DNA from: an uncultured Treponema sp.
GTDB taxonomy: Bacteria; Spirochaetota; Spirochaetia; Treponematales; Treponemataceae
DNA: 14,464 nt
Reading direction: 5' to 3'
Assembly (NCBI GenBank): GCA_905373565.1
Contig: CAJPTT010000015.1
Location: 1 to 14,464, forward strand
The translations under genes were made by a program, and so were the position numbers. Shown here one piece after another: positions 6,491 to 13,302 of the stretch (within the stretch, counting starts at the first letter, position 1; each line of letters opens with the position of its first letter). The notes under the pieces are model-generated. The model had not been told where the DNA came from and did not search any database. It worked only from the letters and a program-made list of their open reading frames with translations.

Positions 6491-9400
6491 TTACTTAATT
6501 AAGACAAATTCAACACGGCGGTTTTTCCACCAGTTATCTCGATCCGAAAGCGATGCAACCGGCTTTGTACCGCCGATGCCGACGGACGATAGTCTGCTGC
6601 GGGATACGCCTTTTTCAATAAGGAACTTGCGAACAGCATCGGCTCGTGCGCCTGAAAGCGGTATCAGATCCTCTTTCTCTTCGCGTTCCGTTCCACTCAC
6701 ATTATTCGCATGTCCTTCAACCTGAACCTTGTAATCGGGGAACTTATTCAAGATTTCCGCGATACGGGTTAATACCTTAATATTCCGGTCAACAACGTTC
6801 TTTTCGAGCGCTTCAAAGTCCGCGGCATTCTTTCTAAAGATAATAGAAGGAACTGCAATCTTCAATTTGTCGCCGTCGCGGATAATCAACACGTCGATCG
6901 GAATATAGCCCTTGACAACGGAGGTAAGCCCAATCTCGTCGGTTACGGTAAAGGTATACGGATAGTCGGTAGCCGATTGTACGGTTTCGCCTTTTAATGA
7001 ACGTCCGTCCCAGATAATCTGTTCGGTTATCTTATCCTTACCCCCTGTGCTCCAGAACAGCTTATTGCCGGTATCTTCGGGTTCGCGAATTTCAAACGAC
7101 CACTGTTTTAACTGCGTATCCGACTTTGCGGACAGGTTAATAAAGAGTTCGTCTTCGTTACCGTCGTTATCGGGGCTGAAATACTTGGGCGCTAACTTAA
7201 CGCCGATCTCGGGAGCTTTTATCGAAGAGACAAACGGAGCGGTACTGACTGCCAGTTCATCACCCTTCGTATAATGCAGCGAAAGCTCTGCAATAAAGGT
7301 ACCGGATGCAACCCTGCCGGAATCGGTTTTACCGTCCCACTGCAAAGAAGAAGTAAGTGCGGAACCTTTTTCCGAAGACCACGTTTTTACCGGAGCGGCA
7401 CTGCTGTTATCCGCCGGTTTTATTACAACCGACCAAGAAGCAAGTCCGTCTTTCAGAGTCGTGTGTACGGTCAGGTTCTGCGTATCCTTTATGCCGTCTC
7501 CGTTGGGCGAGAATGCCGGCAATTCCGCAGTGATATACGCTTTGGGTACACGCGAGTCAATCACGATATTATCCAGAGATTTGATTGTTTTATTACCTGC
7601 AGAATCCTGTGCAAAAACAGTATAGCGATAGGTTCCGTCGGGAACTTTATTCCCCGAAGCATCGGTTCCGTCCCACACAAAATCGGTTGCTTGCCCTTCC
7701 CACGTGAAGTTCCGCACTTCCTTATTACCGGCAGCGGTAATACTGCCCGTCCACAGGTTTTCTGCGGAAGCTTTTTGTGTTACCGGTAAATTCGGGCGCG
7801 TTGCAGCGCTATCCGTCGAGAATACCAAATACGGCGCAGAAATTTCCACTTCGGGATAGTGCGTATCAAGTGTAATTTCTGAAACAGTTGATTTGGCAGT
7901 CTGTCCGTTTGTAAGCGTTACATCGATAGAAGCGGAGTAAACTCCGTCTGCACAAAGCTGCCCGTTTGCATCCCCCGCATCCGCGACACCGTCCCAGCTG
8001 ATTGAAGCGGGAGGCGTACCGTTTCCTGCAAGCGTCTTTACGGCAGCGCCTGTTTTATCGTAAATACCAAACGTGTAGGACGCTACAGCGGTATTCGATT
8101 TCAGTTTAGGCGAGAATACAATGGTATCCTGTACGCCGTCTTTATTCGGCGAAAACGCCAGCATATTTGCGGATAAGATAATATCCGCCTTTTCGGTATT
8201 CAACTCTACCGAAACGGGTTCGGAATAACCGGTATTGCCGGCATCGTTTTTACCTGCCAAGCGGTAGGCATATTTCCCGTCCGCCATCAAAGCGCCGGAG
8301 TTGTTCCGTCCGTCCCAAGCAAAATTTGCAGCGTTATCTTTTGTAATTGCAAAGCTGCGTACCGGTTTACCGCTCATATTTCCGGCGCCGTCAAGCGCAT
8401 AAATTTCTGCCGTCCATGTATCACCGGCGCTCATTTGCTGAGTAAAGGTAACCGTATCCAGCTTTCCGTCGCCGTCAGGCGAGAAAATAGCGGTAGAAGC
8501 TTTTACCGTTGCTTTAGGAGCGGTAACATTGAGGGCGAAAACAGGAGATGTCTCGCTTGGCGCATAGCCGTTTACATAACGAGCGGAAAGTACCGCTTTG
8601 TAATCGCCTTCGGGCAAAACCGTTCCGTTTTTATCTTTTCCGTCAAAGGTGATTGCAGCGATACGGCTATCGGAGATTGTGTATACCGTTGTTCCCTTTG
8701 CATTTTGAATATCGATTTTCCATTCCTGCAAGCCGGTTTGAATCGGAATTGCCGGTGATAAGGTGATGGTATCTTTCACGCCGTCCCCATTCGGAGAAAA
8801 GGCATTGGTACTAATCGAAATACCGACTGAAGGTTTAATAGTGTCTACTATGATATTGGGAACCGACTGTGATGCACTGTTTCCTGCGCGATCGGTAGCG
8901 GCAATTTTATAGATGTAAATACCGTCGGGGATAAATTCACCGGAATTGTTCTTTCCGTCCCATGCAAAATCGGTAGGAGCGGCATTTACGGTATCGACGG
9001 TGCGCACAACCTTGTTTCCGGCATCGGTAACGGTTGCCGTCCACTTATCTTCAACGGAACCGTTCTGCTTGATAAGGAAGGCATCCTTATTTCCATCCCC
9101 GTCGGGACTGAAAATCAGCGCATTTTGACCGGTAGGCGGCGTAACGGTAATCATCGGCGGCGTATTATCAACCACTACGGCATAACGCTCCGTTTTTGCC
9201 GTGTTGTTATTATCATCGGAAGCCGTAAGCGTAAAATAGTAGGTTCCGTCGGGCGCTACCGCTCCGGAATCGAGCATGCCGTCCCATCGCAGTGTCTCCG
9301 GCACTTCAACGCCGGATTTTGCTTTTGTCAGAAGTTTCCAGAAAGACTTTCTGCTCAGCTGCGGGCGCGCTTCTTTATTCGCAATTGTACGGACAACTTC

Positions 9401-10573
9401 CCCTTTTTCGTTTTCAAAAGTACACTCCCATGCCATCACATAGCGCTGATCGGTGATCGACAACGGAAATTCCAACACATCCTGCACGCCGTCGCTATTG
9501 GGAGAGATATATTTGGTTTTGGGATAATCGATGCTAATAACGGGAGCAGCGGTATCGGTTTTACCGACCTTTACATTCACCCCTGCACCGATTGCCCAGA
9601 TATCATTATAGAAGGGCTTAATGGCAAGCTGCGGAGTAATATCGCTCTGTTCCCACGCATTTGCTTCGCTTTTATCTTTTGAATTCAACTTAATTGTACA
9701 GGCAAGACCGAACGAAGGAATGTAGGTTTGCCGGCGATTCAATGTTTCCACAAGATTGAAATTCCAACCGGTCTTAAAGGTAACCATGTCGGCAAACTTC
9801 ATGTGTAAACCGGCATCAAATACAAGGTTTTGGAAGGTCGGGAAAGACAGATCAAAGGCCATTCCCGCCTTAAAATTTTTTACGGAAATCAAAGTAGTAG
9901 CAAAACCAACCCGCGGAGTTACCATGCCGGGAAAGCTGTTTCCCATGAGGCCGTTCGTTTTATCGGCGCCTTTTATACCGCCCTTACCGGCATCATACGG
10001 TTTGCCTATTCCGGTAATTGAAGCGCCGAGTTTTGAATCTTTCGCAAAGCCGAGATCGCCGAGCCGATAGAGCACACCGAGATCGGCTCCAAGCCCCCAG
10101 CCGGTTCCGACAATACCGTATAGCCCGATACCGAGGGCCAAATCATCGGTTAGATCCTTTGAATACGAAAGGCGCATCGAACCGGCAGTCCCCCATGGCA
10201 GTGTATCAAATGACGAATTAAAGAAATGAACATCGGTAGCGATGACACCCCATCGCGCAGGATATAAGAAGTCTATGTTCGCCAGATGTCCTCTTATCCC
10301 TGTATCGCCGGCAGTATTTTTTTTAAACCCGATAATAGCAGCATAGGAAAGGTCAAAGGTGGTTCTCTGTTCATAGGCCGAAAGTGCAGGGTTTGTTGCC
10401 AATTCAGAAGGATTTCCATCCCCGAACGGTCCGCCTGTAGCGCTTGCCTGACCGCCCAATAAATCGGGAGAAAAGAACGTATTGGCAGATTCTCCACCTG
10501 CCGGCGGGTTATAAGCAAACAAATATGTATATGCGCCCAGTAATGCGCATAAAGTGAATACAACGCGTTTCAC
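6491..10573 (-). CDS. Giant OmpA-domain envelope protein: barrel-like N-terminus, eight FlgD-like Ig repeats, C-terminal OmpA domain, 1360 aa
   Basis: Translation begins at a GTG (10571-10573) with an ideal AAGGAGG 5 nt upstream. Residues 1-20 form a signal peptide ending LFA. Residues 21-335 are strand-rich, with a TNPALSA motif recalling PorV/UPF0164-type outer-membrane barrels. Residues 352-1225 hold eight repeats of about 105-130 residues. Each opens with a calcium-loop-like motif (e.g. FSPNGDGVKD at 592; others at 356, 488, 697, 807, 1021, 1132), carries WDG or FDG about 75-80 residues later, then G-x-x-x-x-DG-x-Y, as in FlgD-type Ig domains. The sixth repeat (918) has lost the acidic motif. 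Residues 1243-1360 are an OmpA domain (GHANN at 1287-1291, LSGARADAV, NRRVEF) for peptidoglycan contact. Inferred role: a stalk or tether between the outer membrane and the cell wall. Confidence 0.87.
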   Translation of the reverse strand: MKRVVFTLCALLGAYTYLFAYNPPAGGESANTFFSPDLLGGQASATGGPFGDGNPSELATNPALSAYEQRTTFDLSYAAIIGFKKNTAGDTGIRGHLANIDFLYPARWGVIATDVHFFNSSFDTLPWGTAGSMRLSYSKDLTDDLALGIGLYGIVGTGWGLGADLGVLYRLGDLGFAKDSKLGASITGIGKPYDAGKGGIKGADKTNGLMGNSFPGMVTPRVGFATTLISVKNFKAGMAFDLSFPTFQNLVFDAGLHMKFADMVTFKTGWNFNLVETLNRRQTYIPSFGLACTIKLNSKDKSEANAWEQSDITPQLAIKPFYNDIWAIGAGVNVKVGKTDTAAPVISIDYPKTKYISPNSDGVQDVLEFPLSITDQRYVMAWECTFENEKGEVVRTIANKEARPQLSRKSFWKLLTKAKSGVEVPETLRWDGMLDSGAVAPDGTYYFTLTASDDNNNTAKTERYAVVVDNTPPMITVTPPTGQNALIFSPDGDGNKDAFLIKQNGSVEDKWTATVTDAGNKVVRTVDTVNAAPTDFAWDGKNNSGEFIPDGIYIYKIAATDRAGNSASQSVPNIIVDTIKPSVGISISTNAFSPNGDGVKDTITLSPAIPIQTGLQEWKIDIQNAKGTTVYTISDSRIAAITFDGKDKNGTVLPEGDYKAVLSARYVNGYAPSETSPVFALNVTAPKATVKASTAIFSPDGDGKLDTVTFTQQMSAGDTWTAEIYALDGAGNMSGKPVRSFAITKDNAANFAWDGRNNSGALMADGKYAYRLAGKNDAGNTGYSEPVSVELNTEKADIILSANMLAFSPNKDGVQDTIVFSPKLKSNTAVASYTFGIYDKTGAAVKTLAGNGTPPASISWDGVADAGDANGQLCADGVYSASIDVTLTNGQTAKSTVSEITLDTHYPEVEISAPYLVFSTDSAATRPNLPVTQKASAENLWTGSITAAGNKEVRNFTWEGQATDFVWDGTDASGNKVPDGTYRYTVFAQDSAGNKTIKSLDNIVIDSRVPKAYITAELPAFSPNGDGIKDTQNLTVHTTLKDGLASWSVVIKPADNSSAAPVKTWSSEKGSALTSSLQWDGKTDSGRVASGTFIAELSLHYTKGDELAVSTAPFVSSIKAPEIGVKLAPKYFSPDNDGNEDELFINLSAKSDTQLKQWSFEIREPEDTGNKLFWSTGGKDKITEQIIWDGRSLKGETVQSATDYPYTFTVTDEIGLTSVVKGYIPIDVLIIRDGDKLKIAVPSIIFRKNAADFEALEKNVVDRNIKVLTRIAEILNKFPDYKVQVEGHANNVSGTEREEKEDLIPLSGARADAVRKFLIEKGVSRSRLSSVGIGGTKPVASLSDRDNWWKNRRVEFVLIK
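6899..9520 (-). repeat. Eight tandem FlgD-like Ig repeats encoded within the 1360-aa protein
   Basis: Motif starts fall at residues 356, 488, 592, 697, 807, 918, 1021 and 1132, so the spacing is 132, 104, 105, 110, 111, 103 and 111. The first unit is longer by an insertion of about 25 residues. The protein motifs are well conserved, but I saw no long exact DNA repeats, so the array is old and not a recent amplification. Confidence 0.85.
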
Positions 10574-10692
10574 AAAATCCTCCTTGAATAGGATATCTCT
10601 AAGGGCCGCCTTGCATTTTTAGAGACGATTCATGTATCGTTCAGTATAGCTGCTTGGGGATATCTAAAAACTAAAGTTTTAGAGATACCCGC
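10574..10692 (-). promoter_or_regulatory. Leader with four mutually complementary segments between the M23 gene and the 1360-aa gene
   Basis: Four related segments occur on the plus strand: GGATATCTCTAA (10591-10602), TTTTTAGAGA (10616-10625), GGGGATATCTAAAAACT (10656-10672) and AGTTTTAGAGATACCC (10675-10690). The last two form a hairpin 2 nt after the M23 stop codon, and the first two form a TCTCTAA/TTAGAGA hairpin near the Shine-Dalgarno. First with fourth, and second with third, can also pair. A small ACGAT/ATCGT hairpin (10625-10629 with 10636-10640) lies between. No clear T-tract follows the first hairpin, so it is not a classic terminator. Confidence 0.5.
10643..10671 (-). promoter_or_regulatory. 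Candidate promoter for the 1360-aa gene
   Basis: TATACT (10643-10648, minus strand) matches the -10 consensus at 5 of 6. The -35 region 17 nt upstream is GTTTTT (10666-10671), which is poor. Initiation here would give a leader of about 60 nt containing the ACGAT/ATCGT hairpin and the one next to the ribosome-binding site. Confidence 0.3.
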
Positions 10693-11856
10693 TTATTTTA
10701 AAACGGAAAACGGATTGATTAAACTCCCGTTTTTATAAATAGACAAATGTAGATGCGGGCCGGTGGAATACCCCGTATTGCCGACGGCGCCGACAATGGC
10801 ACCTTGTGTAACATATTGCCCCCGTTTTACATAGATGGCGGATAAATGGCCGTAAAGCGACTGATATCCCCGGTCATGGGTAATAATGACATAATTTCCG
10901 AAAATACGGTTAAATCCCGTTTCTGCAATTCTTCCATCCAGAGTCGCCTTAACAGAGGTGCCGATAGGTGCGGCCAGATCGATACCCGAATGGAAGCTCC
11001 GTGCACCGGTAAAAGGATCGTTTCGATATCCGAACGGAGAAGTCAATCGACCCATTATCGGATAGATAAACAGCTCACCGAGCGCTTTGCGCAGTTCAAA
11101 AGATGAAAGTGATGCGCCGGGAATAAAAAGTTTTTGCCCGACGGACAGGGTCTCGTGCGTTAAGTCATTTGCATCAAGTAACGCGGTAACGTTTACCTTA
11201 TGGGTAGCTGCAATCCCCGCAAGTGTTTCGTTCTTTTTTACCGTATATAAAAGGCCGTCCGTCGAAGGTATTCGCAATGTCTGTCCGGCGCTGATTCTAC
11301 GAGCATTATCGATGTTATTCACCGATAGCAGCGTCCCGAAATTCCGTAACCCTGCCCGGGAAGCAATACCGCTGACAGTATCTCCTTTTCTTACCGTATA
11401 ATCTTTAAACGTTACCGTCGAAACGTACCCATCTGCAGCGAGGAAGGCTTCTTGATCGGTAAAGTTTTCCTGTTCGGGAAAAATATACGAATGAATCGCA
11501 CGGCTGAACAAAGGTTCTTCGCTAAAGGTTATCGTCCGTATGGAATAAGCGCCGGCTCCGGTACGCAGCAGCGGCAACGCCAGCAGTGCATACACGATAC
11601 TGAAAACCAGCAAGATCGGCAAAGGGTTACACCGTATCGGCAGTGCACTTCGGTTAAAAGCAACCGATCGATTTGTATGGGTATATGACGCCCCTGTCTT
11701 GCCAAGCCCTGAAAAAAGGCGCATGTCAGCCGCTACGGCAGTTTGTCGGGTGTAACCGCCGACATATTCATTTTTACGCTTTATTTGAACGGCGAACGAC
11801 ATGGAATCATTTTGCATCGTATCCATATCGGACGCTTGATACGTTATTATATCCAT
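10693..11856 (-). CDS. Membrane-anchored LysM/M23 peptidoglycan endopeptidase, up to 387 aa
   Basis: It is a zinc metallo-endopeptidase expected to cut peptidoglycan cross-links in the periplasm. Residues 79-98 form one transmembrane segment after a basic cytoplasmic part. Two LysM modules follow: 152-197 (YTVRKGDTVSGIA ... LRIP) and 203-246 (YTVKKNETLAGIA ... LFIP). The M23 domain covers about 275-382. The metal ligands are visible: His289 and Asp293 in HSGID, and His370 in the HLH motif (368-370), with His337 in YGHL as the further catalytic histidine, so it should be active. The start is uncertain: the ATG at 11856 has no Shine-Dalgarno and a good TATAAT overlaps codons 2-4, so a later ATG (11826, 11817 or 11802) may be used. 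All of these keep the membrane anchor and both domains. Confidence 0.9.
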   Translation of the reverse strand: MDIITYQASDMDTMQNDSMSFAVQIKRKNEYVGGYTRQTAVAADMRLFSGLGKTGASYTHTNRSVAFNRSALPIRCNPLPILLVFSIVYALLALPLLRTGAGAYSIRTITFSEEPLFSRAIHSYIFPEQENFTDQEAFLAADGYVSTVTFKDYTVRKGDTVSGIASRAGLRNFGTLLSVNNIDNARRISAGQTLRIPSTDGLLYTVKKNETLAGIAATHKVNVTALLDANDLTHETLSVGQKLFIPGASLSSFELRKALGELFIYPIMGRLTSPFGYRNDPFTGARSFHSGIDLAAPIGTSVKATLDGRIAETGFNRIFGNYVIITHDRGYQSLYGHLSAIYVKRGQYVTQGAIVGAVGNTGYSTGPHLHLSIYKNGSLINPFSVLK

Positions 11857-11873
11857 AGTTACACTATCGGCAA
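11846..11873 (-). promoter_or_regulatory. Candidate promoter for the LysM/M23 gene, overlapping its longest reading frame
   Basis: On the minus strand, TTGCCG (11868-11873) is followed by a 16-nt spacer and a perfect TATAAT (11846-11851). Transcription would begin near 11839, inside the longest open frame. That argues for one of the ATG codons at 11826 or below. Confidence 0.4.
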
Positions 11874-11904
11874 AAAAACGGAAGGCAAAAGACCTCGTTA
11901 TTCA

Positions 11905-11919
11905 GGGTAAACGCATCAG
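11905..11919. repeat. Single copy of the motif that ends the long hairpin at 199-357
   Basis: GGGTAAACGCATCAG here matches 14 of 15 bases of the left outer arm of the hairpin (205-219), and 13 of 15 of its right arm read in reverse complement. It stands alone in the 82-bp gap between brnQ and the M23 gene. The flanking AAGGC (11882-11886) and GCCTT (11922-11926) could form a weak hairpin followed by seven T in the minus-strand transcript (plus-strand A 11872-11878), which might terminate brnQ. Confidence 0.5.
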
Positions 11920-11938
11920 ACGCCTTTCGAGTAACTCG

Positions 11939-13279
11939 TTAAGCGCTTTGTTTTATCGCTTTATTTTTGCCCCCGACGAGTCCGAATATAACCGCGCCGA
12001 TAACCGCTGGAATAAGCCATGCAACACCAATGCTCGAAAGCGGAAGTTTTTGCAACAACGCGGCCAACCCTCCGAATGATACGGGATTTGCGCCGAATAG
12101 TCTGAGGAAATCGTTTACGATACCTTCGGTAGAGGCAAATGCCTGCAAACAGCTGACCAAAAGCGTACCGACCGTTCCGCCGACATAGTAGTACCGGTTT
12201 GGGATATACTCATCAAAAAGGTTCATAATCGTTAAAAGGATACAAACGGGATAGAGCGCTTCAAGGAGCGGTACCGAATAGCGGATGATATTTTCTACTC
12301 CGTAGTTGGCAAGCCAGCAGCTGAATACCGACACAACGATCACAATCGCTTCATACGATACCTTATTATGGAATAATCTTTTAAAAAAATGTCCTGCCGT
12401 TGCTGTCAAACCGATTGCCGTGGTAAGACAGGCGAATGCAATTGAAAGAGATAGAATAATCTTTCCGGTATTACCCCATAAACTTGCGCAAATATTGATC
12501 AACAACGCAGTACGACTGATATCTTTGGAAAACACCTGCGAAGCCGATGCCCCTGCATGAAGCAATCCGCCGTATACGAGCAAAAGACCAACCGCGGCGA
12601 TGAGCCCTGCGGAAAGATTTACTTTTAACAGCGATTTCCGATCCGAATACCCGCGTTCCTTGATATTATTGATAATAATCGTCGCGAACAACATAGCCGC
12701 AAGCACATCCATCGTCTGATAACCTTCCAAAAAGCCTTTTAAAAAAAAATTCTGTGGAGAAGGATTTTCAAGCGGGCCGAGCGGAGCGATAAAGGCGCGG
12801 ATAACGATAGCAGCAAGCACGATGATAAGCATCGGCGTTAAATATTTACCGATGGTATCGATTACCTTTGACGGTTTAATCGAAAAGATCAACACAATTG
12901 TGAAGAATATAATAGAACTGATTACAGGACTTATCGCTATGCTGAAAGGAAGTACGCCGATTTCATACGTTGTTGCGGCTGTCCGCGGAATAGCTAAAAG
13001 AGGCCCGATGCCAAGCATAATAACGGTGCCGAACACATCGGCAAAAACGGGATGAACCTTACCGGCAAAATGCTGTATATCGCCCCCCGCTTTTCCCATC
13101 GAAAAGATACTCAAAATAGGAATACAAATGCCGGTAATAGAGAAGGCAATAAACGTAATGAACCACTTGCCGCCGGTCATAAAACCGAGTAACGGCGGAA
13201 ATATAAGATTCCCTGCACCGAAAAACATTGCAAAAAGCGCAAAGCCGACAATAATACAGTCTCTAAATCCTTTCTTCAT
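11939..13279 (-). CDS. brnQ: Branched-chain amino-acid carrier (LIVCS family), 446 aa
   Basis: This is an inner-membrane secondary transporter taking up leucine, isoleucine and valine with a sodium or proton gradient. The family signatures are clear: FGAGNLIFPP at residues 21-30, the segment PRTAATTYEIG around 98-108, and GYQTMDVLAA near 185-194. About twelve hydrophobic segments span the chain, and the length is normal for the family. The ATG at 13279 has AGGGGA upstream as ribosome-binding site. It begins 23 bp after the stop of fhs, with no terminator between, so the two are probably co-transcribed; I see no direct metabolic reason for the pairing. Confidence 0.93.
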   Translation of the reverse strand: MKKGFRDCIIVGFALFAMFFGAGNLIFPPLLGFMTGGKWFITFIAFSITGICIPILSIFSMGKAGGDIQHFAGKVHPVFADVFGTVIMLGIGPLLAIPRTAATTYEIGVLPFSIAISPVISSIIFFTIVLIFSIKPSKVIDTIGKYLTPMLIIVLAAIVIRAFIAPLGPLENPSPQNFFLKGFLEGYQTMDVLAAMLFATIIINNIKERGYSDRKSLLKVNLSAGLIAAVGLLLVYGGLLHAGASASQVFSKDISRTALLINICASLWGNTGKIILSLSIAFACLTTAIGLTATAGHFFKRLFHNKVSYEAIVIVVSVFSCWLANYGVENIIRYSVPLLEALYPVCILLTIMNLFDEYIPNRYYYVGGTVGTLLVSCLQAFASTEGIVNDFLRLFGANPVSFGGLAALLQKLPLSSIGVAWLIPAVIGAVIFGLVGGKNKAIKQSA

Positions 13280-13302
13280 AGCGGATCCCCTGATATAGTA
13301 AT

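Noticed and set aside
6899..9520. CRISPR-like or recent tandem DNA repeats in the Ig-repeat region
   Set aside because: The similarity is at protein level only, the units exceed 300 bp, and exact DNA matches are short.
9125..9682. 185-codon plus-strand open frame opposite the giant gene
   Set aside because: It is rich in Arg, Cys and Phe, has no clear ribosome-binding site or domain, and mirrors the repeat-coding strand. I treat all plus-strand frames in the window as shadows.
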